Assembly (NCBI GenBank): GCA_041392305.1
Contig: JAWKMJ010000013.1
Coordinates: forward strand, 1-64,000
Reading direction: 5' to 3'
DNA from: JAGQYP01 sp041392305
GTDB taxonomy: Bacteria; Bacteroidota; Bacteroidia; Flavobacteriales_D; Crocinitomicaceae
DNA: 64,000 nt
In this document: positions 27,047 to 36,298 of the stretch, piece after piece
How positions within the stretch are numbered: the first letter of the stretch is position 1
How the letters are laid out: the number at the start of each line of letters is the position of its first letter
Made by a program: the position numbers and the translations under genes
Notes under the pieces: model-generated
The model's input: only the letters and a program-made list of their open reading frames with translations
What the model was told of the DNA's origin: nothing
Databases searched by the model: none

Positions 27047-27517
27047 ATGAGAAGAAGAAAAGCGAAAAGAATACCAACGTTGCCAGATCCAAAGTTTAAT
27101 GATGTTTTGGTGACTAAGTTTGTGAATAACTTGATGTACAGTGGTAAGAAGAATCTTGCGTTTAAGATTTTTTATGATGCACTTGAGATCGTAGATTCTA
27201 AAGTTGAAGATACAAATGGTCTTGAAACATGGAAAAAAGCTTTGGATAATGTAACTCCTGCTGTTGAGGTAAGGTCGAGAAGAGTAGGTGGTGCGACTTT
27301 CCAAATTCCATCTCCTGTAAGAGATAGCCGTAAACAATCTTTAGCCATGAAGTGGTTGATTGGGTATGCTAGAAAAAGAAATGAACGATCTATGGCGCAG
27401 AAACTAGCTGCAGAAATTATTGCTGCGGCCAAAGAAGAAGGTGCTGCATACAAGAAGAAAGAAGATACACACAGAATGGCTGAAGCCAACAAAGCATTCT
27501 CACATTTCAGATTTTAA
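27047..27517 (+). CDS. rpsG: 30S ribosomal protein S7
   Basis: S7 nucleates assembly of the 30S head and touches E-site tRNA. The 156-residue protein starts MRRRKAKRIPTLPDPKF and carries RRVGGATFQIPSPVR and AMKWLIGYARKR, which match S7 along its length. It is the short bacterial form and lies between rpsL and fusA with 12-nt gaps. Confidence 0.97.
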   Translation: MRRRKAKRIPTLPDPKFNDVLVTKFVNNLMYSGKKNLAFKIFYDALEIVDSKVEDTNGLETWKKALDNVTPAVEVRSRRVGGATFQIPSPVRDSRKQSLAMKWLIGYARKRNERSMAQKLAAEIIAAAKEEGAAYKKKEDTHRMAEANKAFSHFRF

Positions 27518-27529
27518 TACACATTAGCA

Positions 27530-29665
27530 ATGGCGAAAAGAGATTTAACATATACTAGAAATATTGGGATTATGGCCCACGTAGATGCCGGTAAAACGAC
27601 TACTACTGAGCGTATCCTTTATTATACAGGGATTTCTCACAAAATTGGTGAGGTACATGATGGTGCTGCTACAATGGACTGGATGGAGCAAGAGCAGGAA
27701 AGAGGGATTACTATTACTTCTGCTGCAACTACTTGTTTCTGGAAATACCCAACTGTGCAGGGACAAGCTGTTGATGCAACTAAAGAATATAGAGTAAACA
27801 TTATTGATACTCCGGGTCACGTTGACTTTACTGTTGAGGTTGAAAGATCTTTAAGAGTTTTGGATGGTGCAGTTGCATTGATTTGTGCTGCTTCTGGTGT
27901 TGAGCCACAGTCTGAAACTGTGTGGAGACAAGCTGATAAATATGGTGTTCCAAGAATTTGTTTTGTTAACAAAATGGATAGAGCTGGTGCGGATTTTTTC
28001 AGATGTGTTACTGAAGTAAGAGAAAGATTAGGTGGAAATCCAATTCCACTTCAAATTCCAATCGGTGCTGAAGACGATTTCAAAGGTGTGGTTGACTTGA
28101 TCACAATGAAAGGGGTTTCTTGGAACGAGGAAGACATGGGAATGACTTATGAGCTTTTCGATATTCCAGCTGACCTAGTGGATGAAGCAAACGAATGGAG
28201 AGAGAAATTAGTTGAAGCTGTTGCAGAGTCTGATGAGGCTTTGATGGAGAAATTCTTCGAAGATCCAGATTCTATCACTGTTGAGGAAATGCATGCAGCG
28301 ATCAGAAAATCAACTATTGATATGTCGATCCAACCTGTAATGTGTGGTTCTGCATTTAAAAACAAAGGTGTTCAAACGATGTTGGATGCTGTTATGGCAT
28401 TCCTACCTTCTCCAATGGATATTGGTGCTATCGAAGGAACAAACCCAAAAACAGAACAAACTGAGAAGAGAGAGCCAAGTTATGATGCTCCTTTTTCTGC
28501 TTTGGCATTTAAAATCGCTACGGATCCTTTCGTAGGAAGATTGTGTTTCTTCAGAGTCTACTCTGGACAACTAGATGCTGGTTCTTATGTTTGGAACACT
28601 AGAACTGAAAAGAAAGAAAGAATTTCAAGAATTTTCCAAATGCACTCAAATAAGCAAAATGCTATCGAGAATATCGGTGCTGGTGATATTGGTGCTGCTG
28701 TTGGATTTAAAGATATCAGAACTGGAGATACACTTTGTGATGAGAAATCTCCTATCGTTCTTGAATCAATGACTTTCCCAGAGCCAGTTATTGGTATCGC
28801 TATCGAACCAAAAGCTCAGGCAGATGTGGATAAATTAGGTATTGCTCTTGGTAAATTGGCTGAAGAAGATCCAACTTTCCGAGTTTCTACTGATGAGGAT
28901 TCTGGTCAAACAGTGATCTCAGGAATGGGAGAGCTTCACTTAGAGATCTTGATTGATCGTTTGAGAAGAGAATTTAAAGTTGAAGTGAACGAAGGTGAGC
29001 CTCAAGTTTCTTACAAAGAGAAAATTTCTGGTAGCGTTGACCATAGAGAAGTTTATAAGAAACAATCTGGTGGTAGAGGTAAATTTGCTGATATCGTTGT
29101 GAAAATCATGCCTCAAGATAATCCTGAAAAAGACGGATTAGAATTCATTAACAACATTAAAGGTGGTAACGTTCCTAGAGAATTTATCCCTTCAGTTGAA
29201 AAAGGATTCAAAGAAGCAATGAAAAACGGTGTTCTTGCTGGCTTCCCAATGGATAGCATGAAAGTTGAATTGAATGATGGATCTTTCCACGCAGTGGATT
29301 CGGATTCTCTTTCATTCGAAGTCTGTGCTAAAATGGCCTACAGAGCTGCTATCCCACAAGCTAGACCAGTTCTTTTAGAACCAATCATGAAGTTGGAAGT
29401 TGTTACTCCAGAAGAAAATATGGGGGATATCGTGGCTGACTTGAACAGAAGAAGAGGTCAGATGGAAGGAATGGATGATAGATCTGGTGCGAAAGTTATC
29501 AAAGCTAAAGTTCCACTTTCTGAAATGTTTGGATATGTAACTCAGTTGAGAACTATTTCTTCTGGTAGAGCTACTTCTACTATGGAATTTTCTCACTACG
29601 ATGAGTGTCCAAAGAATGTTGCTGATCAAGTGATCGCTAAAGTTAAAGGTAAAATTGAAGCTTAA
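27530..29665 (+). CDS. fusA: Elongation factor G
   Basis: EF-G drives GTP-dependent translocation and, with RRF, ribosome recycling. The 711-residue protein has the GTPase motifs AHVDAGKTTTTERILYYTG (G1), the switch region GITITSAATTCFW (G2), DTPGHVDFTVEVERSLRVLDG (G3, positions near 27804) and NKMDRAG (G4). Domains II to V follow, with the domain IV segment VDSDSLSFEVCAKMAY. The length and motif set are those of canonical EF-G. tuf does not follow; rpsJ does, after 11 nt, as is usual in Bacteroidetes. Confidence 0.98.
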   Translation: MAKRDLTYTRNIGIMAHVDAGKTTTTERILYYTGISHKIGEVHDGAATMDWMEQEQERGITITSAATTCFWKYPTVQGQAVDATKEYRVNIIDTPGHVDFTVEVERSLRVLDGAVALICAASGVEPQSETVWRQADKYGVPRICFVNKMDRAGADFFRCVTEVRERLGGNPIPLQIPIGAEDDFKGVVDLITMKGVSWNEEDMGMTYELFDIPADLVDEANEWREKLVEAVAESDEALMEKFFEDPDSITVEEMHAAIRKSTIDMSIQPVMCGSAFKNKGVQTMLDAVMAFLPSPMDIGAIEGTNPKTEQTEKREPSYDAPFSALAFKIATDPFVGRLCFFRVYSGQLDAGSYVWNTRTEKKERISRIFQMHSNKQNAIENIGAGDIGAAVGFKDIRTGDTLCDEKSPIVLESMTFPEPVIGIAIEPKAQADVDKLGIALGKLAEEDPTFRVSTDEDSGQTVISGMGELHLEILIDRLRREFKVEVNEGEPQVSYKEKISGSVDHREVYKKQSGGRGKFADIVVKIMPQDNPEKDGLEFINNIKGGNVPREFIPSVEKGFKEAMKNGVLAGFPMDSMKVELNDGSFHAVDSDSLSFEVCAKMAYRAAIPQARPVLLEPIMKLEVVTPEENMGDIVADLNRRRGQMEGMDDRSGAKVIKAKVPLSEMFGYVTQLRTISSGRATSTMEFSHYDECPKNVADQVIAKVKGKIEA

Positions 29666-29676
29666 TTTATAAAGAA

Positions 29677-29982
29677 ATGAGCCAAAAGATAAGAATCAAA
29701 TTAAAGTCCTACGACCACAACTTAGTGGACAAATCGGCTGAGAAGATCGTAAAGACTGTAAAGTCAACAGGTGCAGTAGTTAGTGGACCAATTCCACTTC
29801 CAACTCACAAGAGAATTTACACAGTTTTGAAATCTCCACACGTAAACAAAAAAGCAAGAGAACAATTCGAACTTTGTGCTTACAAAAGATTGATGGATAT
29901 CTATTCTTCATCATCTAAAACTGTAGATGCACTGATGAGATTGGAATTGCCAAGTGGAGTTGACGTTGAAATTAAAGTTTAA
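29677..29982 (+). CDS. rpsJ: 30S ribosomal protein S10
   Basis: The 101-residue protein (MSQKIRIKLKSYDHNLVDKS, IPLPTHKRIYTVLKSPHVNK) matches S10, a 30S head protein that also joins the NusB antitermination complex. It opens the S10 part directly after fusA and precedes rplC by 17 nt. The length is normal. Confidence 0.98.
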   Translation: MSQKIRIKLKSYDHNLVDKSAEKIVKTVKSTGAVVSGPIPLPTHKRIYTVLKSPHVNKKAREQFELCAYKRLMDIYSSSSKTVDALMRLELPSGVDVEIKV

Positions 29983-29999
29983 TTTTTAATAAGTAAAGG

Positions 30000-30617
30000 A
30001 TGCCAGGTATAATTGGAAGAAAAATCGGAATGACTAGTGTCTACAGTGCTGAGGGTAAGGCAACACCATGCACGGTGATAGAAGCTGGTCCTTGTGTAGT
30101 TACACAAGTTAAGACTGCCGATAAAGACGGTTATGAAGCTGTTCAGATTGGTTTCGGAGAGATGAAAGAAAAGAACACTCCGAATGCTTTGAAAGGACAC
30201 TTCAAGAAAGCAAAAACTGCTCCACTTCATAAATTGATTGAAGTTGACGGATTTGCTGAAGATGTAAAGCTGGGCGACACTATTGATGTAAACATTTTCG
30301 AAGAAGGTGAATACGTTGATATTACTGGAACCTCTAAAGGTAAAGGTTTTCAAGGTGTTGTTAAAAGACATGGATTTGGCGGTGTAGGTCAGTCTACTCA
30401 CGGTCAACACAACAGAGGAAGAGCTCCAGGATCTATTGGTGCTGCTTCTTATCCTGCAAGAGTTTTTAAAGGAATGAGAATGGCAGGTCAAACTGGTAAC
30501 GAAAGAGTTACAGTTGAGAACCTTGTTATTTTGAAAGTATTGGCTGAGAAGAATTTGCTATTAGTGAAAGGATCTATTCCTGGAGCTAAAGGTTCATACG
30601 TAATTGTTAAGAAATAA
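30000..30617 (+). CDS. rplC: 50S ribosomal protein L3
   Basis: L3 is an early 50S assembly protein reaching towards the peptidyl-transferase centre. The 205-residue protein starts MPGIIGRKIGMTSVY and has the central loop VVKRHGFGGVGQSTHGQH, including the Gln that is methylated in E. coli. Its TAA overlaps the rplD start (TAATG), a sign of coupled translation. Confidence 0.98.
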   Translation: MPGIIGRKIGMTSVYSAEGKATPCTVIEAGPCVVTQVKTADKDGYEAVQIGFGEMKEKNTPNALKGHFKKAKTAPLHKLIEVDGFAEDVKLGDTIDVNIFEEGEYVDITGTSKGKGFQGVVKRHGFGGVGQSTHGQHNRGRAPGSIGAASYPARVFKGMRMAGQTGNERVTVENLVILKVLAEKNLLLVKGSIPGAKGSYVIVKK

Positions 30618-31243
30618 TGGAATTAAAGGTAGTTGATATCAAGGGGAAAGAAACCTCGAAGAAAGTGAGTCTGAATAGTTCTATTTTTGGTATTGAACCA
30701 AATGATCACGCTATTTACCTTGACGTGAAGCAATACTTGGCGAATCAAAGACAAGGAACTCACAAGTCGAAAGAAAGAGCAGAAATTGCTGGATCAACCA
30801 GAAAGATTAAAAAACAAAAAGGTACTGGTACTGCAAGAGCTGGTTCAATTAAATCTCCTGTTTTTAGAGGTGGTGGTCGTGTTTTCGGTCCTAGACCAAG
30901 AAATTACGGGTTCAAATTGAACAAAAAAGTGAAACGATTGGCTAGAAAGTCTGCATTGACTTACAAGGCTAATGAGAATAATATAATTGTATTGGAAGAT
31001 TTGAATTTCAAAGCTCCAAAAACTAAAGAATTTGTAAGCATTCTTGACAACCTTAAAGTTGCTGGATCGAACGTTCTTTTTGTAACTGCAGAAAATGACA
31101 AAAATGTGATGTTGTCTTCAAGAAACATCCCAAGAACAAAAGTTGTAACTGCTGATTCATTGAACACGTACGACATTTTGAATGCAAGCAAAGTTGTTTT
31201 TGCAGTTAGTTCAATCGATAAAATTGATAACATTTTAAATTAA
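30617..31243 (+). CDS. rplD: 50S ribosomal protein L4
   Basis: L4 lines the exit-tunnel constriction. The 208-residue protein carries the extended loop RKIKKQKGTGTARAGSIKSP followed by FRGGGRVFGPRPRNYGFKL, and has normal length. In E. coli L4 also represses the S10 operon; no matching leader structure is recognised here. The start overlaps the rplC stop. Confidence 0.97.
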   Translation: MELKVVDIKGKETSKKVSLNSSIFGIEPNDHAIYLDVKQYLANQRQGTHKSKERAEIAGSTRKIKKQKGTGTARAGSIKSPVFRGGGRVFGPRPRNYGFKLNKKVKRLARKSALTYKANENNIIVLEDLNFKAPKTKEFVSILDNLKVAGSNVLFVTAENDKNVMLSSRNIPRTKVVTADSLNTYDILNASKVVFAVSSIDKIDNILN

Positions 31244-31249
31244 GAAGTG

Positions 31250-31546
31250 ATGGGAAGCATTGTAATCAAACCTGTAATTACAGAAAAAGCATCTTACGAT
31301 TCTGAAGAGAATGGAAAATTCACTTTTATCGTTGACAGAAGAGCTAACAAATTGCAGATTAAAAAGGCTATCGAAGAGTTGTACGGATGTACATTGGATA
31401 ATGTAAGAACGATGAACTACGGAGGTGGAAAAGCAAAAACTAAGTACACGAATAAGGGGATTGTTGAAGCTAGAACAAAAGCTTGGAAGAAGGCGATTGT
31501 TACTGTAGCGGAGGGTGAAACAATTGACTTATATTCTAACATTTAA
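31250..31546 (+). CDS. rplW: 50S ribosomal protein L23
   Basis: L23 sits at the tunnel exit and docks SRP and trigger factor. From the ATG at 31250 the protein is 98 residues (MGSIVIKPVITEKASYDSE, KLQIKKAIEELYGCTLDNVR). A GTG 3 nt upstream is in frame, but the ATG fits the family start better. It is 6 nt after rplD. Confidence 0.96.
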   Translation: MGSIVIKPVITEKASYDSEENGKFTFIVDRRANKLQIKKAIEELYGCTLDNVRTMNYGGGKAKTKYTNKGIVEARTKAWKKAIVTVAEGETIDLYSNI

Positions 31547-31563
31547 TAAAAAGATTATTAGAA

Positions 31564-32388
31564 ATGGGATTAAGAAAGTTAAAACCAATGACTCCGGGAC
31601 AGAGACACAAAATCATATCTGATTTTAACTCTGTTACTACAGATAAGCCAGAAAAAAGCTTATTGGCTTCAAAGAAAAAATCCGGAGGTCGTAACAACGA
31701 CGGAAAGATGACCATGAGATATATAGGTGGTGGTCATAAGAAAAGATATAGAATTATCGATTTTAAGAGAAATAAGCACGGAATTCCTGCAACTGTTAAG
31801 TCGATCGAATACGATCCAAACAGATCAGCAAGAATTGCATTGCTTTATTACAAAGATGGAGAGAAAAGATATATCATCGCTCCAGAAGGTCTTAAGGTTG
31901 ATGATGTAGTGGAATCAGGAAATGGAGTGGCTCCTAATGTAGGAAATGCAATGTTCCTTTCTGAAATTCCATTAGGTACTGTAATTCATAATATTGAATT
32001 AATTCCTGGAAAAGGAGCTTCTATTGCTAGAAGTGCTGGTACTTATGCTCAATTGAACGCAAGAGATGGTAAGTATGCTATCATCAAATTGCCTTCAGGT
32101 GAAACAAGAATGATCTTAACTACTTGTTTAGCTACGATCGGTTCAGTTTCAAATTCAGAGCATAACCTTATCGTTTCAGGAAAAGCGGGTAGAAGCAGAT
32201 GGCAAGGTAGAAGACCTAGAGTAAGAGGTGTTGTTATGAACCCAGTAGATCACCCAATGGGTGGAGGTGAAGGTAGATCATCAGGAGGACATCCTAGATC
32301 TAGAAAAGGTTTACCTGCTAAGGGATACAAAACAAGATCCAAGACTAAGTATTCGAATAAGTTGATCATTGAGAAAAGAAAGAAATAA
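31564..32388 (+). CDS. rplB: 50S ribosomal protein L2
   Basis: L2 is needed for subunit joining and peptidyl transfer. The 274-residue protein has the conserved C-terminal stretch MNPVDHPMGGGEGRSSGGH, whose first His corresponds to the essential His229 of E. coli. The start follows the A-rich sequence attagaa and no Shine-Dalgarno motif. It is 17 nt after rplW. Confidence 0.98.
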   Translation: MGLRKLKPMTPGQRHKIISDFNSVTTDKPEKSLLASKKKSGGRNNDGKMTMRYIGGGHKKRYRIIDFKRNKHGIPATVKSIEYDPNRSARIALLYYKDGEKRYIIAPEGLKVDDVVESGNGVAPNVGNAMFLSEIPLGTVIHNIELIPGKGASIARSAGTYAQLNARDGKYAIIKLPSGETRMILTTCLATIGSVSNSEHNLIVSGKAGRSRWQGRRPRVRGVVMNPVDHPMGGGEGRSSGGHPRSRKGLPAKGYKTRSKTKYSNKLIIEKRKK

Positions 32389-32397
32389 TCAGAAATC

Positions 32398-32673
32398 ATG
32401 AGTAGATCATTAAAAAAACCTCCATTTGTACATTACAAGCTTCAAAAGAAGATGGATGAGCAAAATGAATCAGGTAAAAAATCGGTAATCAAGACTTGGT
32501 CTAGAGCCTCTACGATTACTCCTGATTTTGTTGGTGCTACTATCGCAGTACACAATGGAAATAAATTCATTCCGGTTTTCGTAACTGAAAATATGGTTGG
32601 ACATAAATTCGGTGAATTTTCACCAACCAGAAACTTTAGAGGGCACGCCGGTAAAAAGGATAAGAAAAAGTAA
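32398..32673 (+). CDS. rpsS: 30S ribosomal protein S19
   Basis: The 91-residue protein (MSRSLKKPPFVHYKLQKKMD, TWSRASTITPDFVG, GHKFGEFSPTRNFRGH) matches S19, a 30S head protein that forms bridges to the 50S. It is 9 nt after rplB and 13 nt before rplV. Confidence 0.97.
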   Translation: MSRSLKKPPFVHYKLQKKMDEQNESGKKSVIKTWSRASTITPDFVGATIAVHNGNKFIPVFVTENMVGHKFGEFSPTRNFRGHAGKKDKKK

Positions 32674-32686
32674 AAAGCATTGAATC

Positions 32687-33082
32687 ATGGGTGCAAAGAA
32701 AAGATTAAGAGCTGAGAAGCTAAAAGAAGAGAGAAAGAACATTGCTTTTGCAAAGTTGAATAACTGTCCGGTGTCTCCAAGAAAAATGCGAATGGTTGCT
32801 GACTTGGTGAGAGGAGTCGAAGTAAACAAAGCTTTGAATATCCTTCAACACAATCCAAGAGAGGCTTCTGGAAGATTAGCTACCCTTTTGAGATCGGCGA
32901 TCGCAAACTGGGAACAAAAGAATGAAGATAAAAACTTGGAAGACGAACAACTTGTTGTGAAGTCCGTAGAAGTTGGCTCTGCTGGTATGTTGAAAAGAAT
33001 TCAACCAGCTCCGCAAGGAAGAGCGCATAGAATTAGAAAAAGATCAAATCACGTAACTATCGTAGTGGATAGTATAAACTAA
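32687..33082 (+). CDS. rplV: 50S ribosomal protein L22
   Basis: L22 lines the exit tunnel beside L4. The 131-residue protein has the basic start MGAKKRLRAEKLKEERKN, then NCPVSPRKMRMVADLVRG, and the tunnel beta-hairpin region RIQPAPQGRAHRIRKRSNH. It is slightly longer than the 110-residue E. coli protein because of the N-terminal extension. Confidence 0.97.
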   Translation: MGAKKRLRAEKLKEERKNIAFAKLNNCPVSPRKMRMVADLVRGVEVNKALNILQHNPREASGRLATLLRSAIANWEQKNEDKNLEDEQLVVKSVEVGSAGMLKRIQPAPQGRAHRIRKRSNHVTIVVDSIN

Positions 33083-33094
33083 TAAGATTCAGAA

Positions 33095-33802
33095 ATGGGA
33101 CAAAAAACAAATCCAATAGGAAACAGATTAGGATACATCCACGGCTGGGAGTCAAACTGGTTCGGCGGTAATAACTACCGAGATAAGATAGTTGAGGATG
33201 ATAAGATTAGAAAATATCTGTACGCTAGATTAAACAGAGCAAGTGTTTCTAAAATTATTATTGAAAGAACACTTAAGTTAATTACGGTTACAGTAAATAC
33301 AGCAAGACCAGGTGTAATCATCGGAAAAGGTGGACAAGAAGTGGACAAATTGAAAGGTGAGTTGAAAAAACTGACTAAGAAAGAAATTCAAATCAACATC
33401 TTTGAAATAAAAAGACCTGAGCTTGATGCAAAATTGGTTGCTGACGGGATTGCTAGACAAATTGAAGGAAGAATTTCTTTTAGAAGAGCGATTAAAATGG
33501 CGATTGCTTCGACCATGAGAATGGGAGCTGAAGGAATAAAAGTGAAGATCAGTGGAAGATTGAACGGTGCTGAAATGGCAAGAAATGAGATGTATAAGGA
33601 CGGAAGAACTCCTTTGCATACTTTCAGAGCTGATATCGACTATGCAATTAGTGAGGCGCATACAACCTATGGTAGAATTGGAATCAAAGTATGGATCTGT
33701 AAAGGTGAAGTATATGGTAAAAGAGACCTTTCTCCGAATGTAGGAATGGCTGCCAAGGGTGCTAGTGGTGCTAAGAAATTCAATAAAAGAAAGAAAAAGT
33801 AA
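33095..33802 (+). CDS. rpsC: 30S ribosomal protein S3
   Basis: S3 guards the mRNA entry channel and has helicase-related activity. The 235-residue protein begins MGQKTNPIGNRLGYIHGWES, has the KH motif GVIIGKGGQEVDKL, and a C-terminal domain with FRRAIKMAIASTMRMGAEG. The tail is lysine-rich (KKFNKRKKK). It is 12 nt after rplV. Confidence 0.98.
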   Translation: MGQKTNPIGNRLGYIHGWESNWFGGNNYRDKIVEDDKIRKYLYARLNRASVSKIIIERTLKLITVTVNTARPGVIIGKGGQEVDKLKGELKKLTKKEIQINIFEIKRPELDAKLVADGIARQIEGRISFRRAIKMAIASTMRMGAEGIKVKISGRLNGAEMARNEMYKDGRTPLHTFRADIDYAISEAHTTYGRIGIKVWICKGEVYGKRDLSPNVGMAAKGASGAKKFNKRKKK

Positions 33803-33822
33803 TCATTTTAAAGATTTAAGAA

Positions 33823-34242
33823 ATGTTACAACCTAAAAAGACAAAGTTTAGAAAGGCTCAAAAAGGTCGAAATAGAGGGATCGCTCATAGAGGTTCACAG
33901 ATCGCTTTTGGATCTTTCGGACTAAAGACATTGGAGCCGGGATGGATCACTTCAAGACAAATTGAAGCGGCAAGGATTGCGGTTACCAGATATATGAAAA
34001 GAGAAGGTAAAGTGTGGATCAGAATTTTCCCGGATAAGCCTGTAACTTCTAAGCCTGCAGAGGTAAGGATGGGTAAAGGTAAAGGTGCTCCTAGTCACTG
34101 GGTAGCAGTTGTGAGACCAGGAAGAATCATGTTCGAAGCAGAAGGTGTTCCTTTGGAGATCGCTCAAGAAGCAATGAGATTGGCTGCACAAAAATTACCT
34201 GTGAAAACGAAGTTTGTAGTTAGAAACGATTACGAAGGTTAA
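33823..34242 (+). CDS. rplP: 50S ribosomal protein L16
   Basis: L16 sits by the A-site tRNA elbow. The 139-residue protein (MLQPKKTKFRKAQKGRNRG, GSFGLKTLEPGWITSRQIEA, RMGKGKGAPSHWVAVVRPGR) matches L16 fully, including the Arg and Lys clusters. It is 20 nt after rpsC, with taagaa before the ATG. Confidence 0.98.
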   Translation: MLQPKKTKFRKAQKGRNRGIAHRGSQIAFGSFGLKTLEPGWITSRQIEAARIAVTRYMKREGKVWIRIFPDKPVTSKPAEVRMGKGKGAPSHWVAVVRPGRIMFEAEGVPLEIAQEAMRLAAQKLPVKTKFVVRNDYEG

Positions 34243-34253
34243 AATTTTTGAGT

Positions 34254-34451
34254 ATGAAGCAGGAAGAAATTGTGCAATTCTCGATGGAAGATTTGAAGGA
34301 TAAAATCTATGAGATGGAAGAAAAGTTTACAAAATTGAAACTTTCTCATCAAGTATCTACGTTAGAAAATCCTATTCAGCTTAGAGGTATGAGAAGAGAT
34401 ATTGCTAGACTGAAAACAGAATTGACTAAAAGAGAAAATAGCGCGAAATAA
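34254..34451 (+). CDS. rpmC: 50S ribosomal protein L29
   Basis: From the ATG at 34254 the product is 65 residues (MKQEEIVQFSMEDLKDKIYE, LENPIQLRGMRRDIARLKTE), two helices as in L29 at the tunnel exit. An in-frame TTG six bases upstream is less likely because the ATG gives the family N-terminus. Confidence 0.95.
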   Translation: MKQEEIVQFSMEDLKDKIYEMEEKFTKLKLSHQVSTLENPIQLRGMRRDIARLKTELTKRENSAK

Positions 34452-34478
34452 TCGCGTTAATTGATAAATGTGCTTACA

Positions 34479-34736
34479 ATGGAAAAGCGAAATTTAAGAA
34501 AAGAAAGAATTGGGGTTGTGACGAGCGATAAGATGACTAAGTCTATCGTGGTTTCTGTAGAAAGAAAAATGAAGCACCCCAAGTATGGGAAGTTCGTAAA
34601 GAACACAAAGAAATTTGTTGCTCATGATGAAAAAGAAGAGTGTAACATTGGTGACACTGTGAGAATCATGGAAACAAGACCGCTTAGTAAAACTAAGTGT
34701 TGGAGATTGGTAGAAATTATTGAAAGAGCTAAGTAA
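34479..34736 (+). CDS. rpsQ: 30S ribosomal protein S17
   Basis: From the ATG at 34479 the product is 85 residues (MEKRNLRKERIGVVTSDKMT, KSIVVSVERKMKHPKYGKF, IMETRPLSKTKCWRLVEII). This is the S17 OB-fold with its conserved basic loop. The longer frame from TTG 34461 adds six residues not expected in the family. Confidence 0.95.
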   Translation: MEKRNLRKERIGVVTSDKMTKSIVVSVERKMKHPKYGKFVKNTKKFVAHDEKEECNIGDTVRIMETRPLSKTKCWRLVEIIERAK

Positions 34737-34757
34737 TAGTTTAATTCTATTTAAGAA

Positions 34758-35126
34758 ATGATACAACAAGAATCTAGATTAGCAGTAGCTGACAACAGTG
34801 GAGCCAAAGAAGTGTTGTGTATCCGTGTACTTGGTGGTACAAAAAGAAGATACGCATCTGTTGGTGACAAAATTGTAGTTTCTGTTAAGAGCGCATTGCC
34901 CTCTGGTAATATCAAAAAAGGAACAGTAACCAAGGCAGTAGTAGTTAGAACGAAGAAAGAAATCAGAAGAAATGATGGATCTTACATCAGATTCGATGAT
35001 AATGCGGTAGTATTGTTAAACAATGCTGACGAAATGAGAGGTACACGTATCTTTGGCCCTGTTTCAAGAGAGCTTAGGGATAAGCAATACATGAAAATTG
35101 TTTCACTAGCACCTGAGGTGTTGTAA
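34758..35126 (+). CDS. rplN: 50S ribosomal protein L14
   Basis: L14 forms an intersubunit bridge and binds the silencing factor RsfS. The 122-residue protein (MIQQESRLAVADNSGAKEVL, CIRVLGGTKRRYASVGDKIV, GTRIFGPVSRELRDKQYMKI) matches L14 end to end. It is preceded by tttaagaa and no Shine-Dalgarno motif. Confidence 0.98.
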   Translation: MIQQESRLAVADNSGAKEVLCIRVLGGTKRRYASVGDKIVVSVKSALPSGNIKKGTVTKAVVVRTKKEIRRNDGSYIRFDDNAVVLLNNADEMRGTRIFGPVSRELRDKQYMKIVSLAPEVL

Positions 35127-35137
35127 TATTGAAGATT

Positions 35138-35452
35138 ATGAGCAATAAACTTCACATTAAAGTAGGAGACTCTGTTAAGGTTTTGTCGGGAGAATCAAAA
35201 GGAAGCGAAGGAAAAGTTCTTGAGATTGACAAAAACAAAAATAGAGCGATCGTAGAGGGAGTTAACATCGTTAAAAAACATGTTAAACCAAGTGCTTCAA
35301 ACCCACAAGGAGGTATTGAAGAAACGGAAGCATCTATTCACATTTCTAACTTGATGATCGTTTCTGGAGGAACAGCGTCAAGAATTGGAAGAAAAGAGAA
35401 TAAAGATGGTAAGCTAGTTAGATACTCTAAAAAAACTGGGGAGGAAATATAG
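35138..35452 (+). CDS. rplX: 50S ribosomal protein L24
   Basis: L24 starts 50S assembly at the 5' domain of 23S rRNA. From ATG 35138 the product is 104 residues with the KOW motif near the N-terminus (KVGDSVKVLSGESKGSEGKV) and GVNIVKKHVKPSASNPQGG. A TTG nine bases upstream is in frame but less likely. It is 11 nt after rplN. Confidence 0.96.
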   Translation: MSNKLHIKVGDSVKVLSGESKGSEGKVLEIDKNKNRAIVEGVNIVKKHVKPSASNPQGGIEETEASIHISNLMIVSGGTASRIGRKENKDGKLVRYSKKTGEEI

Positions 35453-35454
35453 TC

Positions 35455-36006
35455 ATGAGTTACGTACCAAGATTAAGAAAAAAGTATGAAGATGAAATCG
35501 TGCCTAAATTAAAAGGAGATTTCAACTATAAGTCGATTATGCAGGTTCCAAAACTTGAAAAGATCATCCTTTCTCAAGGTTTAGGTGAAGCTGTAGCTGA
35601 TAAGAAAATTATCGACGCTGCGATTGAAGACCTTACTATGATTACAGGTCAGCAAGCTATCGCAACTTATTCGAAAAAAGATGTTTCGAATTTTAAGTTG
35701 AGAAAAGGAATGCCGATCGGGACTAAGGTTACTTTAAGAGGACAAAAGATGTATGAATTTCTAGACAGATTGATTTCTGTTTCTCTTCCAAGAACAAGAG
35801 ACTTTAAGGGTGTTAAAGCCAAAGGATTTGATGGTAGAGGAAACTTCAACATGGGAGTTACAGAACACATTATTTTTCCAGAAATAGATATTGATAAGGT
35901 AAATAAAATTTTAGGAATGGATATCACATTTGTGACTTCTGCTGATACAGATGAAGAAGCAAAGGCACTTCTTTCGGAGTTCGGATTCCCATTTACAAAA
36001 AATTAA
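35455..36006 (+). CDS. rplE: 50S ribosomal protein L5
   Basis: L5 binds 5S rRNA and P-site tRNA. The 183-residue protein (MSYVPRLRKKYEDEIVPKLK, FKLRKGMPIGTKVTLRG, GRGNFNMGVTEHIIFPEID) is a full-length L5. It begins 2 nt after rplX and is followed by rpsN after 3 nt. Confidence 0.98.
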   Translation: MSYVPRLRKKYEDEIVPKLKGDFNYKSIMQVPKLEKIILSQGLGEAVADKKIIDAAIEDLTMITGQQAIATYSKKDVSNFKLRKGMPIGTKVTLRGQKMYEFLDRLISVSLPRTRDFKGVKAKGFDGRGNFNMGVTEHIIFPEIDIDKVNKILGMDITFVTSADTDEEAKALLSEFGFPFTKN

Positions 36007-36009
36007 GAT

Positions 36010-36279
36010 ATGGCTAAAGAATCAATGAAAGCGCGCGAGCGCAAAAGAGAACGAATGGTTGAAAAGTATGCTGAAAAAAGAGCTGCTTTGAAAGCTGAGG
36101 GTGATTGGGATGCTTTGCAAAAACTTCCTAAAAACTCATCTTACATCAGAAAGCATAATAGATGTAGTCTGACAGGTAGACCAAGAGGATACATGAGACA
36201 GTTTGGTATTTCCAGAGTTACTTTTAGAGAAATGGCTTTGGCGGGTAAAATACCTGGTGTAAGAAAAGCAAGTTGGTAA
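36010..36279 (+). CDS. rpsN: 30S ribosomal protein S14, zinc-independent form
   Basis: The 89-residue protein (MAKESMKARERKRERMVEKY, HNRCSLTGRPRGYMRQFG, REMALAGKIPGVRKASW) is the long C-minus form of S14. Only one Cys is present, where zinc-binding S14 has four in two CxxC pairs. It is an essential 30S head protein, between rplE and rpsH. Confidence 0.97.
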   Translation: MAKESMKARERKRERMVEKYAEKRAALKAEGDWDALQKLPKNSSYIRKHNRCSLTGRPRGYMRQFGISRVTFREMALAGKIPGVRKASW

Positions 36280-36298
36280 TAATATTTAAGTATAAGTA